64,000 bases of DNA from Paenibacillus sp. NFR01 (GCF_900111565.1 NZ_FOIK01000001.1:1271309-1335308), one strand, 5' to 3'. Counted from the stretch's first letter, positions 26,128 through 34,903 are shown. Made by a program: numbers and translations. Notes: generated from the sequence alone by a model not told the origin.

Positions 26128-27453
26128 ATGGATAATTTTAGAACAAAGCTAGACCATTTTTCCAGAAAAACAATCTCAATCGCTCTTCTCTCCTCCTTTA
26201 TCAAATGGATCCTGCTCGGTTCCGGCGTCGGCATTCTGGCTGGATCGGCATCCGCTTTGTTCCTTACCAGCCTCAATTATGTGACGGATCAACGTATCGC
26301 GCATCCGTGGCTGTTATATCTTCTTCCGCTCGGCGGAGCGCTCGTCAGCTTTATTTATATGAAGTATGGCAAAAACAGCGCCAAAGGCAACAATCTCATC
26401 CTGGAACAAATACATGCCGGGAGCGAGCCCATTCCTCTGCGCATGGCGCCTCTGGTATTATTCGGAACGGTCGTGACGCATCTGTTCGGCGGCTCCGCCG
26501 GCCGGGAAGGCACCGCGGTCCAGATGGGCGGAAGCCTAGCCGAATGGCTTGGAAAAACGCTGCGCGTAAATGCCGTCGACAGAAAAATCCTGCTTATCTG
26601 CGGCATCAGCGCCGGATTCGGCTCCGTATTCGGCACGCCGCTGGCCGGAACCGTCTTCAGCCTGGAAGTGCTGGCGATCGGACTCATCTCTCACGAGGCG
26701 CTCATTCCCGCTTTTATCGCGGGGTTTGTCGGAAATCTGGTTACGACATCTTTCTGGGGCGTAGCGCACATCCATTATCATATGGGAGTCGTTCCCGTGC
26801 TTTCTCTCTCGGTCTTGGCCAAGGTTATTTTCGCTTCGGTGCTGTTCGGACTGACAAGCGTATTCTTCAGCGAGTTGACCCATTCGCTAAAGAAGAATTT
26901 TACAAAATGGTTCAAGAATCCGGTGTTCAAAAGCGCCGTCGGCGGCGTCCTGGTCATCGGCTTGGTCTATGTAGTGGGCACCCGTGATTACCTGGGCCTC
27001 GGCATTCCGCTTATCCAGGATTCCTTTACCGGGCAGATGTCTCCGTTCGCATTCCTTTGGAAGCTGCTTTTCACTTCCCTGACGCTGGGCACCGGATTCC
27101 AGGGCGGCGAAGTGACGCCGCTGTTTGCAATCGGAGCAACACTGGGGAATGCGCTCTCCGGATTCCTGGGATTATACGCCCCTTTTCTGGCCGCGTTAGG
27201 ATTCATAGCCGTGTTCTGCGGAGCAACCAATACGCCGATCGCCTGCTTCATAATGGGTATTGAACTGTTCGGGTCCAGCGGAGCCGTCTATCTGTTTATT
27301 GCTTGCCTGGTCAGCTTCCTGTTCTCCGGGCATACCGGGATCTATACCTCGCAGAAAATCGGGGTCCCGAAATCCCATTTTCTGACAGTTCCGGAAGGGA
27401 CGACGCTGGGAACGGTGAAGCAAACGAAGAGAAAAAAGCAGGCCGGAAATTAA
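26128..27453 (+). CDS. CLC-type fluoride/proton antiporter (CLC-F)
   Basis: A 441-residue membrane protein of the CLC family with about 16 helical segments. The gating-glutamate motif is GREGTAVQMG, the form I associate with the fluoride-exporting CLC-F clade instead of chloride-type GREGP. The first selectivity loop reads GNNLILEQ instead of GSGIPE, also against a chloride channel. It should export cytoplasmic fluoride. The fluoride riboswitch and terminator upstream give independent support. The stop codon lies in the loop of a bidirectional terminator. The ribosome site is weak. Confidence 0.88.
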   Translation: MDNFRTKLDHFSRKTISIALLSSFIKWILLGSGVGILAGSASALFLTSLNYVTDQRIAHPWLLYLLPLGGALVSFIYMKYGKNSAKGNNLILEQIHAGSEPIPLRMAPLVLFGTVVTHLFGGSAGREGTAVQMGGSLAEWLGKTLRVNAVDRKILLICGISAGFGSVFGTPLAGTVFSLEVLAIGLISHEALIPAFIAGFVGNLVTTSFWGVAHIHYHMGVVPVLSLSVLAKVIFASVLFGLTSVFFSELTHSLKKNFTKWFKNPVFKSAVGGVLVIGLVYVVGTRDYLGLGIPLIQDSFTGQMSPFAFLWKLLFTSLTLGTGFQGGEVTPLFAIGATLGNALSGFLGLYAPFLAALGFIAVFCGATNTPIACFIMGIELFGSSGAVYLFIACLVSFLFSGHTGIYTSQKIGVPKSHFLTVPEGTTLGTVKQTKRKKQAGN

Positions 27454-27473
27454 TTTCCGGCCTGCTTTTTGTT
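27433..27473. terminator. Bidirectional terminator
   Basis: GCAGGCCGGAAAT and ATTTCCGGCCTGC form a perfect 13-bp stem with A/T tails on both sides. It serves the CLC-F gene and the convergent MerR gene, and overlaps both 3' ends. Confidence 0.93.
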
Positions 27474-27854
27474 TTGAGCCATTTTGTCGTAATACGTATC
27501 CACCTTTTCGTCGATCACTTTCATCTGTTTGTTCATCTCTTCAAGTTTCTCCGCGGTGAGCCGCCGCTGCTCCACCAGCAGCCCGTAACGGTCGGGAATC
27601 GTCGCGTCGCCCTGTTCATACAACTCCAGATAACTTTTGATCAGCTCCACCGACATGCCTGCCGTCCGGAAAGCGATTATCGTCTTCAGCCAGCCAAGCG
27701 AAGCATCATCAAACAACCTGCGGTTATTGGCATCCCGCTTCACCCCGGGGATCAGTTCCATATCGGTATAATAACGTACGGTATGCGGCGAAATGTTGAA
27801 TTTCTCGGCAACCTCTTTAACGGAATAAGACAAACTCCTAACCACCTTTGTCAT
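27450..27854 (-). CDS. MerR family transcriptional regulator
   Basis: A 134-residue regulator. The winged helix is YSVKEVAEKFNISPHTVRYY, then NNRRLFDDASLGWLKTIIAF, and a long dimerisation helix runs LVEQRRLTAEKLEEMNKQMK. No Cys cluster is seen, so metals are unlikely ligands; the effector is unknown. It is divergent from an SDR oxidoreductase gene whose promoter has the distorted 19-bp spacer typical of MerR activation. The likely target is therefore that gene. Confidence 0.88.
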   Translation of the reverse strand: MTKVVRSLSYSVKEVAEKFNISPHTVRYYTDMELIPGVKRDANNRRLFDDASLGWLKTIIAFRTAGMSVELIKSYLELYEQGDATIPDRYGLLVEQRRLTAEKLEEMNKQMKVIDEKVDTYYDKMAQNKKQAGN

Positions 27855-27861
27855 TTCACTG

Positions 27862-27892
27862 TTGACTTCGAGTTACTCGAATTGATTATACT
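27862..27892 (+). promoter_or_regulatory. MerR-type promoter of the SDR gene
   Basis: -35 TTGACT and -10 TATACT are 19 bases apart. The dyad TTCGAG-TTA-CTCGAA (27867-27881) fills the spacer. This is the architecture MerR proteins activate by DNA distortion. Confidence 0.82.
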
Positions 27893-27927
27893 TCATTTCA
27901 TTCCAATACAAAACGAGGTGCTCTTTA

Positions 27928-28782
27928 ATGTCAAACAAAGTATGGATGGTAACGGGAAGCTCCCGGGGGTTGGGACGGGAAATCGTGCTGGCCGCGCTTA
28001 AACATGGGGAGCGGGTCATCGCAACCGCACGCAATGCCGCTTCGCTGGAGAGTCTCGCGGCTGAATACGGTGAACAAATATATCCGGTATCTATGGATGT
28101 AACGGATAATGCCGGTGTGCTGGCGGCCGTCCGGAAGGGGCTGGACCGCTTCGGCAGGATCGACGTCCTGGTCAACAACGCCGGTTATGCGAATGTCTCG
28201 TCGATCGAAGACATAACCATTGCCGATTTCGAGCAGCAGGTAGCGACCAATTTTCTCGGGGTCGTTTATGCCGCCAAAGCCGTTCTGCCGGCCATGCGCT
28301 CGCAGGGCGGCGGCTCCATCATCAACATTTCGTCCATCGGAGGCCGGGTCGGCAACGCAGGGCTTGGCGCCTATCAAAGTTCCAAATTTGCGGTTAACGG
28401 CTTCACTGAAGTGCTGGCCAAAGAGGTCGCTCCCTTCGGGATTAAAGTGACCGTCGTGGAGCCGGGAGGCATAGCTACGGACTGGGCTGGATCATCCATG
28501 GATGTTCCACCGGTCAGCGAACCTTATAAAGAACTGATCGGCGGAGTCGCCCGGCATTTGCGCGGCATGAGCGCTGCTTCAGCCGAAGAACGGATCGGAA
28601 CGCTCAGTGATCCGGCCAAAATTGCGGATGCCGTCTGGAGCTTGGCCGAAATGGGCGATCCGCCTTTACACCTGCTGATGGGAACAACCGCCTACGCGAT
28701 TGCCCAAGAGGCGTCCAAACGTCTGGCGGAATCGGATCAAAAATATGAGCCGTTGACCAAATCCACGGTATATGCCGAATAA
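27928..28782 (+). CDS. SDR family oxidoreductase
   Basis: A 284-residue classical short-chain dehydrogenase. The NAD(P) motif is VTGSSRGLGREIV (TGxxxGxG), then NNAGYA, the catalytic Ser in NISSIGG and the YxxxK motif in YQSSKFAV. The Arg in TGSSRG and the downstream ATARNAA suggest NADP preference. The substrate is unknown; relatives are often annotated as oxidoreductases acting on small ketones. It is driven by the divergent MerR regulator, so it is probably stress- or effector-induced. Confidence 0.9.
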   Translation: MSNKVWMVTGSSRGLGREIVLAALKHGERVIATARNAASLESLAAEYGEQIYPVSMDVTDNAGVLAAVRKGLDRFGRIDVLVNNAGYANVSSIEDITIADFEQQVATNFLGVVYAAKAVLPAMRSQGGGSIINISSIGGRVGNAGLGAYQSSKFAVNGFTEVLAKEVAPFGIKVTVVEPGGIATDWAGSSMDVPPVSEPYKELIGGVARHLRGMSAASAEERIGTLSDPAKIADAVWSLAEMGDPPLHLLMGTTAYAIAQEASKRLAESDQKYEPLTKSTVYAE

Positions 28783-28789
28783 ACTGTAC

Positions 28790-28827
28790 GGCAAAGAGAC
28801 CGGAGCTGTGTCGCTCCAGTCTCTTTG
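28790..28827. other. Strong hairpin between convergent genes
   Basis: GCAAAGAGACCGGAGC pairs with GCTCCAGTCTCTTTGC around TGTGTC (one mismatch). There is no clear T-tract in either direction, so it may be a weak terminator or a transcript-end stabiliser. Confidence 0.6.
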
Positions 28828-28841
28828 CGTAACGGAAAGCA

Positions 28842-29561
28842 CTATCGTTTGATTGCAGTCAATCGCATCAGCGTCAAATAGTTCTCGGTATCGGCTTCAT
28901 GCAGTTCATGATCGGCTGTCGCATTCCATAAGGCTTTGCCGCCCGAAATTTCTTCCGCACAACGGACATCGACAAGGTTGGTCTTCTGCCACATCCGGCT
29001 CCACCAATCGGCGCTGTGCCAGGCATACATATCTGGCTCCCAGAGCGGAACCAGCCCATCCGGCAGCCCGTGCTCGAATTCGCGCGTGAGCGCAGGCAGG
29101 ACCATCCCGAACTGTCCGCCCGGCTTCACCAAACGGGCATAATGATTGCCGAAATAACATTCATCGGTACCAAAATAATGGTACGCATCAATGCTTACGG
29201 CCGCATCGAAGAATCCGTCGGCATATGGCAATGCGCGGGCATCCGCCCGCATCGGATACACCTGGTTCTCGATTCCCGCCTTAACGAAACGCTTATAGTT
29301 ATCGCTGGCACTGAACCACAGATCGTTCGCAAATACGGTTACGCCGAATTCTTTAGCCAGGATAATCGAAGTGAATCCCGCACCGCAGCCCATATCCAAA
29401 ATGCGCATCCCCGGAGACAATTCCATCTTTTCGCACAGCAGTTCGAGCAGGCATACCGCATCCGGTCCAATAATATATGGGCTGTTCGTTTCCTCTTCGT
29501 AGTCTTTAATTAGATCGTTGATCAGTTCGCCGTATTTTGCTTTAAAACGATAAGATCGCAT
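28842..29561 (-). CDS. Class I SAM-dependent methyltransferase
   Basis: A 239-residue small-molecule-type methyltransferase. Motif I is ILDMGCGAGFTSIILA, then VFANDLWFSASDNYKRF, the motif around MRADARALPYADGFFDAAVS (post-motif I/II) and a terminal LTLMRLTAIKR. The substrate is not apparent. The start MRSYRFKAKYGEL has AAGGAG nine bases upstream; an in-frame extension of 18 residues lacks support. The leader carries a long inverted repeat, so expression may be controlled. Confidence 0.85.
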   Translation of the reverse strand: MRSYRFKAKYGELINDLIKDYEEETNSPYIIGPDAVCLLELLCEKMELSPGMRILDMGCGAGFTSIILAKEFGVTVFANDLWFSASDNYKRFVKAGIENQVYPMRADARALPYADGFFDAAVSIDAYHYFGTDECYFGNHYARLVKPGGQFGMVLPALTREFEHGLPDGLVPLWEPDMYAWHSADWWSRMWQKTNLVDVRCAEEISGGKALWNATADHELHEADTENYLTLMRLTAIKR

Positions 29562-29585
29562 GTATTCATTCTCCTTTTTTGTAAT

Positions 29586-29651
29586 CCCTGTAAAGGTCAT
29601 TACAACAAAGGACATAAAGAACTCATTTGCATGTTTATGCCCTTTACAGGG
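29586..29651. repeat. 11-bp inverted repeat in the methyltransferase leader
   Basis: CCCTGTAAAGG (29586-29596) and CCTTTACAGGG (29641-29651) are exact complements 44 bases apart, just upstream of the methyltransferase start. They could be a pair of operator half-sites or a leader stem that affects translation. Confidence 0.7.
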
Positions 29652-29780
29652 TTATTTAAAATTCACCTTCCGAACACGCACAATGCTACTCATAACAACA
29701 CATCCTTTCTTGGAATGTAATTAATTGTAATTCTCACAAGCGTAAACGGTCAATGACTATAATTGTTTTTTACCAAAGTA

Positions 29781-29817
29781 AAGCCTCTCCCGCAGCTTTT
29801 TCGGGAGAGGCTTTTGG
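29781..29817. terminator. Terminator after the citrate synthase gene
   Basis: AAGCCTCTCCCG pairs perfectly with CGGGAGAGGCTT. Tails are short (TTTACTTT on the minus strand, TTTT on plus). Confidence 0.75.
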
Positions 29818-29853
29818 GTAAGTTCAAACCAGCATAGATTAGGCAGCTGGCAG

Positions 29854-30957
29854 TTACGCTTCCGTTTCGGGCATCGGTCCGGTATAGACGGACTGCGGAC
29901 GGAAGATGCGGTTAATGGCCGCCTGCTCCATCAAATGGGCCGTCCAGCCGACAATGCGTCCGGAGGTGAAGGTGGGCGTAAACACTTCCGGATCCAGTTC
30001 CAATGCGCGGAGAATGGCTGCCGCGTAAAATTCGACGTTGGTGAACAGCCGGCGTCCCGGCTTATATTCTTCCAGAAGCGCGATCGCGATATGTTCAACT
30101 TCGATCGCTACGTCGAAGGATGGATCTTTGCCGATCATTTCCTGCGTGGCGATCTTGAGCGCTTCCGCACGGGGATCTTTGGTTTTGTAAATGCGGTGCC
30201 CAAAGCCCATGATTTTGCCTTTGTTGTCCAGTACATTGCGGATCCATGCTTCAGCGCGGTCCACGGTACCGATCTCTTCCAGCATCGAGATCACCTCAAA
30301 CGGCGCGCCGCCATGCAGCGGGCCTTTCATGGCGCCGATCGCGCCGCCGATGGCGGCACAGATATCCGATTCAGTCGACAGCACCACGCGGGCCGCAAAC
30401 GTCGAAGCATTCATGCCGTGCTCCATACATAAAATCAGATAAGCGCTAAGCGCCTTGACATGCGCTTCTTCCGGAGCATTTCCGCTAAGCATATACAAAT
30501 AGTTGGCTGCATGCCCCAGAGTAATGTCCGGTTTAACCGGCTCCAGGCCTTTCAGCCTACGGTATCTATAGGCGATGATGGTCGGCAGCACGGCCGTTAA
30601 GCGGATTCCCTGCTGCAAGCTTGGCGGCCAGGTCGCACTCCCTTTTTCGCCCAGCGCAGCGACAGCGTTTTGCAGTACAAGCATAAGCGGAACCGACGCC
30701 GGAAGCAGATCGATCATTTGACATAAATATTCCGGCATTTCTCGCGCTTCCGCCATCTCCCGCTTCAATTTCGCAAGCTCCGATTCATTCGGCAAGTGCC
30801 CGTACCACAGCAGGTAAGCCACCTCTTCGTAGCTTTTGCTGACCGCAAGCTCTTTCGCCCAATACCCGCGATAGACCAAATACCCTTTTTCCCCGTCTAC
30901 CAGGCCGATATCTGTCTCCCCGGCGACTACGCCTTCCAAACCCGTTACTTTTGCCAT
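29854..30957 (-). CDS. Citrate synthase family protein
   Basis: A 367-residue citrate/2-methylcitrate synthase. Catalytic elements are CMEHGMNASTFAARVV (first His), GPLHGGAPFEV (second His) and GFGHRIYKTKDPRAEAL, with the active Asp in the C-terminal half and R in FTSGRIVGW. It condenses oxaloacetate with acetyl- or propionyl-CoA. It is alone, not beside icd or mdh, so it may be a secondary enzyme like B. subtilis CitA or MmgD. ATG (MAKVTGLEG) is favoured with AAGGAG about 11 bases upstream. Confidence 0.9.
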   Translation of the reverse strand: MAKVTGLEGVVAGETDIGLVDGEKGYLVYRGYWAKELAVSKSYEEVAYLLWYGHLPNESELAKLKREMAEAREMPEYLCQMIDLLPASVPLMLVLQNAVAALGEKGSATWPPSLQQGIRLTAVLPTIIAYRYRRLKGLEPVKPDITLGHAANYLYMLSGNAPEEAHVKALSAYLILCMEHGMNASTFAARVVLSTESDICAAIGGAIGAMKGPLHGGAPFEVISMLEEIGTVDRAEAWIRNVLDNKGKIMGFGHRIYKTKDPRAEALKIATQEMIGKDPSFDVAIEVEHIAIALLEEYKPGRRLFTNVEFYAAAILRALELDPEVFTPTFTSGRIVGWTAHLMEQAAINRIFRPQSVYTGPMPETEA

Positions 30958-31081
30958 TATGTACACTGCTCCTTTTCCGTCCCCATGGGAATAAACCTCT
31001 TACAAGGAGTATATACGGCAAAAGCCCCATTGCATATTTATTGTTTTTTATGATTGCATAAATTAATTTTATTAGCTTATG

Positions 31082-32500
31082 TCAGTTCGTTTTTACATGA
31101 CTTCCCCATACGGATACGCCTTTTGCCGACAATGCCGTAAAGGTCATGACATGGCTTGCCAGCTCTTCGTTCCATTCCGTCACGAACACGCCGTCGTATG
31201 TTTCTCCGCCGATGTTCAGAACCGCATTATTCTCGCCTTCCAGCGACCAGGTTCCGGTTACCGCGCCGGTGATTTGTCCGTCCGCCGAAAGCTCGATCCG
31301 TTTGGAGTGGACGATCTTTGCCGAGATGTCCTTGCCGTGGTTGATAAAGTTGTATGTGCCTGCCACTTCTTCGGCTTTGTAGGAACCGATCTTCTCCCCG
31401 CTGTACCGGTGCGGCGCCACGACCGGCCAGCCGTCCTTGTTCATGAACATCTGGTGCACGCGCACCTCATGCTCTTCGCCTCTGCGCGGGAAGCGCGTAT
31501 GGAAGATCAGGTAATACTGGTTCGTCTTATCGTCATAGTAAGCGGAATTATGGCCCGGAGATACGTAACCCTCGCCTTCAATGCCTCCGTTCGGAGCAAC
31601 AAACTCGAAATTGCCCATCAGCTTCACGCCGTAAGGAGCATAGGCCGGATCGTCGAACAACTTGCCTTTGGTGCCTTGCGCTTCGATCATTGCTTTGCCT
31701 TCGGAATCCTCGAACGGACCGTCCGGATTTTTGGAACGCGCTACACGGATGTTGTAGCCCCCTTTGGCGTCGAGGCCGCCGTACGAGAGGAACAGGTAGT
31801 AATAATCGGTCTCCGGACTGTAGAGCATGTAAGGGCCCTCAATGCGGGCGTGATTTGCTCCGAGCAGCTTTTTGCCATAGCCCTGATCCGGCAGCGGGAA
31901 GCCTGTTGTCGGATCGAGTTCAAGAATGAAAATCCCGCCCGAATACGAACCGTAGACCATCCACAGCTTGCCTTCCTTATCGAAAAAGACATCCGGGTCG
32001 ACCACATTCGGCTTCTGCGTGGCGTCATACATCTCCCCGTCCTCCCCCGGGCCGGACATTCCCGATTTGAGAATGATGCCAAGGTTCTTGTACGGCCCGG
32101 CCGGTTTGTCGGCAACGGCAATGCCCATGGCGGAACGCGGCGAATCGCCCCGGCAGGCGTTGTAATACATATAGAACTTCCCGTCGGCCAGTTCGATGAC
32201 ATCCGGGGCCCAAAGCGTGTCCGACTGTGCCCAGTTGAAGGTCTCGCTCAATTCCTCCGTGACGTTCGGGATCAGCGGGTTCCCGTCTTCCACGACGGAC
32301 GAAATTTGCTTCCAGCTCATCAGATCCTTGGTCTTGGCGGAGGCCAGATGCGACCCAAACACATAATAGGTATCCTTCACTTTGATTACGGATGGATCAT
32401 GCACCGATACGTTCTTGAATTCAGGTGTGCTGCCGTTACCCGCGCTGCAGGCCGTTAACAGCGCCAAAGACAATATAGTGGTCATTTTTGCTTTTTTCAT
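31082..32500 (-). CDS. Lipoprotein GH43 arabinanase
   Basis: A 472-residue secreted lipoprotein; the signal MKKAKMTTILSLALLTAC ends in a lipobox. The five-bladed glycoside hydrolase family 43 domain has the catalytic Asp in VHDPSVIK, the modulating Asp in LWAPDVIEL and the Glu acid in ARIEGPYMLYS. A C-terminal domain (near 360-472) resembles that of B. subtilis Abn2 endo-alpha-1,5-arabinanase. It likely cleaves arabinan side chains of pectin at the cell surface. It stands alone with promoter TTGACT/CAAAAT (17-base spacer) about 60 bases upstream and site GGGAGG. Confidence 0.88.
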   Translation of the reverse strand: MKKAKMTTILSLALLTACSAGNGSTPEFKNVSVHDPSVIKVKDTYYVFGSHLASAKTKDLMSWKQISSVVEDGNPLIPNVTEELSETFNWAQSDTLWAPDVIELADGKFYMYYNACRGDSPRSAMGIAVADKPAGPYKNLGIILKSGMSGPGEDGEMYDATQKPNVVDPDVFFDKEGKLWMVYGSYSGGIFILELDPTTGFPLPDQGYGKKLLGANHARIEGPYMLYSPETDYYYLFLSYGGLDAKGGYNIRVARSKNPDGPFEDSEGKAMIEAQGTKGKLFDDPAYAPYGVKLMGNFEFVAPNGGIEGEGYVSPGHNSAYYDDKTNQYYLIFHTRFPRRGEEHEVRVHQMFMNKDGWPVVAPHRYSGEKIGSYKAEEVAGTYNFINHGKDISAKIVHSKRIELSADGQITGAVTGTWSLEGENNAVLNIGGETYDGVFVTEWNEELASHVMTFTALSAKGVSVWGSHVKTN

Positions 32501-32629
32501 GCTTCCGCCTCCCTATGTATACCCTTACATTTCTACATTTTGCAACGGGCCAGCGGAATAGTCAATCTTTTTATTTATATATACATGATTCGTTTTATGT
32601 TTATTTAAAATAAATAAATCCCAAAACAT

Positions 32630-32663
32630 CAAAAAAAACGCCAGACGCTTATCACGCCTGACG
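32630..32663 (-). terminator. Terminator after the OppD-type gene
   Basis: On the minus strand CGTCAGGCG pairs with CGTCTGGCG (two wobbles) around TGATAAG, followed by TTTTTTTT. Confidence 0.8.
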
Positions 32664-32681
32664 CTTTATCATATCTACTGT

Positions 32682-33737
32682 TTATTGGGCCAAAATCGGC
32701 TGCGGGTAGTTGCCCGGCAGTTCGCGGCGCTGTTTTTGCACGATTTCCGGCGGCTGCACAGCCGGCGCAAGCGGATGCATCAGCCACGATTTTACCAAAT
32801 GCGAATCGGAAACCTTGTACATCGGAGGCTCCTTCTCCACATCGATTTGCATGGCGTACGAGCTGCGCAGCGCGAACGCGTCGCCCTTCGGCGGCTTGAT
32901 CAAATCAGGAGGCGTCCCTGGGATGGCAGTCAGCATTTGGCCTTTGCTCTCCAGGCTTGGCATGGAAGCCAGCAGACCCCAAGTGTACGGATGGCGCGGA
33001 TCGTAGAAGATTTCTTCCGCGGTGCCCATTTCAACGATTTGGCCGGCATACATAACCGCTACGCGGTCAGCCATACGGGCCACGACGCCAAGGTCATGGG
33101 TAATGAAGATGATCGCGGTACCGATCTTCTTCTGCAGGTCCTTCATCAGGTCCAGAATTTGCGCCTGAATCGTAACGTCGAGCGCAGTGGTAGGCTCGTC
33201 CGCAATCAGGAGCTTCGGATTGGCAGCCAGCGCCATGGCGATTACGACGCGTTGGCGCATCCCGCCGCTGAATTCATGCGGATACTGCTGGAAGCGGCGT
33301 TCCGGGGAAGGAATGCCTACAAGACGCAGCAGTTCGATGGCGCGCGTGTAAGCGGCGCTTTTCGTGATTTTTTCATGTTTGAACAGAACTTCGGTAATTT
33401 GGCGGCCGACTTTCATCATTGGATTCAGCGATGTCATCGGATCCTGGAAGATCATGCCGATTTCTTTACCGCGGATTTTTTGCATTTGCTTTTCATTTTT
33501 GCTGATGATTTCCTGGCCGTCGAACAAAATTTGTCCGCGCTTGTATTGACCTTGCGGCTGAGGAATCAATTTCATAATCGCTTGGGAGGTAACGCTTTTC
33601 CCGGAACCGGATTCGCCCACCAGCGCGAGCGTTTCACCTTTGTTTACATGGAAGCTTACGCCGCGGATAGCTTGCACTTCTCCACCACGGGTTTTAAACG
33701 AAATTGCCAGATCATTGACCTCTAAAAGGCGATCCAT
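32682..33737 (-). CDS. OppD/DppD-type ABC transporter ATPase (orphan)
   Basis: A 351-residue peptide/nickel-type ABC ATPase. Walker A is GESGSGKS (near 40), Q-loop [12 protein letters not shown], signature FSGGMRQR, Walker B LLIADEP and switch FITHDLG. The C-terminal oligopeptide-permease tail follows: [20 protein letters not shown]. OppD normally works with OppF, two permeases and a binding protein; none is adjacent, so partners are elsewhere or this is an orphan. A Fur-like box lies about 30 bases upstream, suggesting iron-linked control. A terminator follows. Confidence 0.88.
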   Translation of the reverse strand: MDRLLEVNDLAISFKTRGGEVQAIRGVSFHVNKGETLALVGESGSGKSVTSQAIMKLIPQPQGQYKRGQILFDGQEIISKNEKQMQKIRGKEIGMIFQDPMTSLNPMMKVGRQITEVLFKHEKITKSAAYTRAIELLRLVGIPSPERRFQQYPHEFSGGMRQRVVIAMALAANPKLLIADEPTTALDVTIQAQILDLMKDLQKKIGTAIIFITHDLGVVARMADRVAVMYAGQIVEMGTAEEIFYDPRHPYTWGLLASMPSLESKGQMLTAIPGTPPDLIKPPKGDAFALRSSYAMQIDVEKEPPMYKVSDSHLVKSWLMHPLAPAVQPPEIVQKQRRELPGNYPQPILAQ

Positions 33738-33765
33738 CCTGTCACCCTCTCTGCTATCTTGTTTA

Positions 33766-33785
33766 TGATAATGGTTCTCATTATA
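33766..33785. promoter_or_regulatory. Fur-like box
   Basis: TGATAATGGTTCTCA matches 12 of 14 fixed positions of the 7-1-7 consensus TGATAATNATTATCA, and the following TTATA extends it. It sits just ahead of the orphan OppD-type gene. Fur is the best fit; PerR or Zur is less likely from the bases. Confidence 0.65.
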
Positions 33786-33851
33786 TTAACAAGCAATAAG
33801 TAATATTTTATCTATAATTCCGACATGAAGTCAAGAATTTTCAAACAATTT

Positions 33852-34814
33852 TCATTTTAGGAACCGTTCCCAACCGGCCAGCAAATTGTCATGCGCCCAT
33901 TCGAAATGCCCGGCGCTGTCATATTTGCGGGAGTAACATTCAATGAAGTAAATTAAATCGATATACAGATCGTACAGCCTGATGCGGGCCCGTTCGTTCG
34001 GGCTGTCAAAAACGCCATGGTAACCCCTCAGGAAATGCTGGGTATCCTCGATATAGCGAAAATAATATTCCATCAGGGGATCGCCCCAAAGCGCCCGTTC
34101 CCAGTCGATCAGCGCAACGATTTTGCCGCCTTTTACGAACACATTGCCGTCCCAGAGGTCCCAGTGCACGAGCCGCGGCTCGGTGACCTCCTCCAGTGCG
34201 GGCAGCAGCTTCGCCACCTCTTCCTCAATCCGTTCCAGAGGAACCGGCATGACGGCGCCAAGCCGCCGGGCATCATTCAGCAAATCGCCGATGATCTCTT
34301 GAAACGTCTCCCGCCAGGAGCGGCCGCCGCTTCGCGGAAGCGTGCTGTACAACCCGAAGCGCTCGCCGCGGATCTCATTGATCATCCGGTTGTACCGGCC
34401 CAGCTCCGTCTCGACCGCTGCCCGCTGGTCCGGCTGCAGCCCGTCCTTGATGTCGCTGTAAGGCTCTCCGTGGACTTTTTCCATGAAAAAATATTCGCCG
34501 GCGATCTTGCTCCGGCTGTCGTCATAGAACAGCACCTTAGGCACAGGAACCGTACCTTTGCTACGAATAAGCTGCAAGGCCGATACCTCCGCGCTCATGA
34601 TATTGCGCTCATAACTCAGCGTATCCGTATCCTGAAGCGGGCCGACCTTGAGCACCAGCTCTTTTTCATCGCTAAGCAGCACTTCATAGGCAGCGTTGAA
34701 ATATCCGCCGGTAAGCTCCCGGCACGCTTTTACCTTCACATGGTCCCCAAAAGCCCCGGCAACGATGAGGTCCAGCTGCTCCGCCGTTAATTTATTTTTC
34801 GTTGCGCTTTCCAG
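33852..34814 (-). CDS. Aminoglycoside phosphotransferase family kinase
   Basis: A protein-kinase-like small-molecule kinase. The ATP site includes LTGGYFNAAYEV and LVLKVGP (Lys); the catalytic loop LVHWDLWDGNVFV has the Brenner HxDxxxxN; the metal Asp is in VALIDWERALWGDP. Substrates of such homologues vary and resistance cannot be inferred. I extend 25 codons upstream of the GTG at 34739 because KLTAEQLDLIVAGAFGD matches the family N-terminus. The only start there with a ribosome site is CTG, six bases after GGAGGAG. It is monocistronic. Confidence 0.82.
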   Translation of the reverse strand: MESATKNKLTAEQLDLIVAGAFGDHVKVKACRELTGGYFNAAYEVLLSDEKELVLKVGPLQDTDTLSYERNIMSAEVSALQLIRSKGTVPVPKVLFYDDSRSKIAGEYFFMEKVHGEPYSDIKDGLQPDQRAAVETELGRYNRMINEIRGERFGLYSTLPRSGGRSWRETFQEIIGDLLNDARRLGAVMPVPLERIEEEVAKLLPALEEVTEPRLVHWDLWDGNVFVKGGKIVALIDWERALWGDPLMEYYFRYIEDTQHFLRGYHGVFDSPNERARIRLYDLYIDLIYFIECYSRKYDSAGHFEWAHDNLLAGWERFLK

Positions 34815-34866
34815 GAAAATCTCCTCCGTCGCATTGTTCGTTAGCGGATTATTCTATAATAAGGCG

Positions 34867-34903
34867 AAAAAGGCCGGCAGCTCCGCGGCGGAGCACCGGC
34901 CTT
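34867..34903 (-). terminator. Terminator of the sugar oxidoreductase operon
   Basis: On the minus strand AAGGCCGG(T)GCTCCG pairs with CGGAGC(TG)CCGGCCTT, followed by TTTTTCGCC. It separates the operon from the kinase gene. Confidence 0.8.

Noticed and set aside
31079-32458. 459-codon frame opposite the GH43 gene
   Set aside because: The minus strand has a lipobox signal and GH43 catalytic residues; the plus frame is a shadow.
32600-32614. TTTATTT-A-AAATAAA palindrome upstream of the GH43 gene
   Set aside because: AT-only palindromes are expected by chance in this AT-rich gap; no known operator matches.
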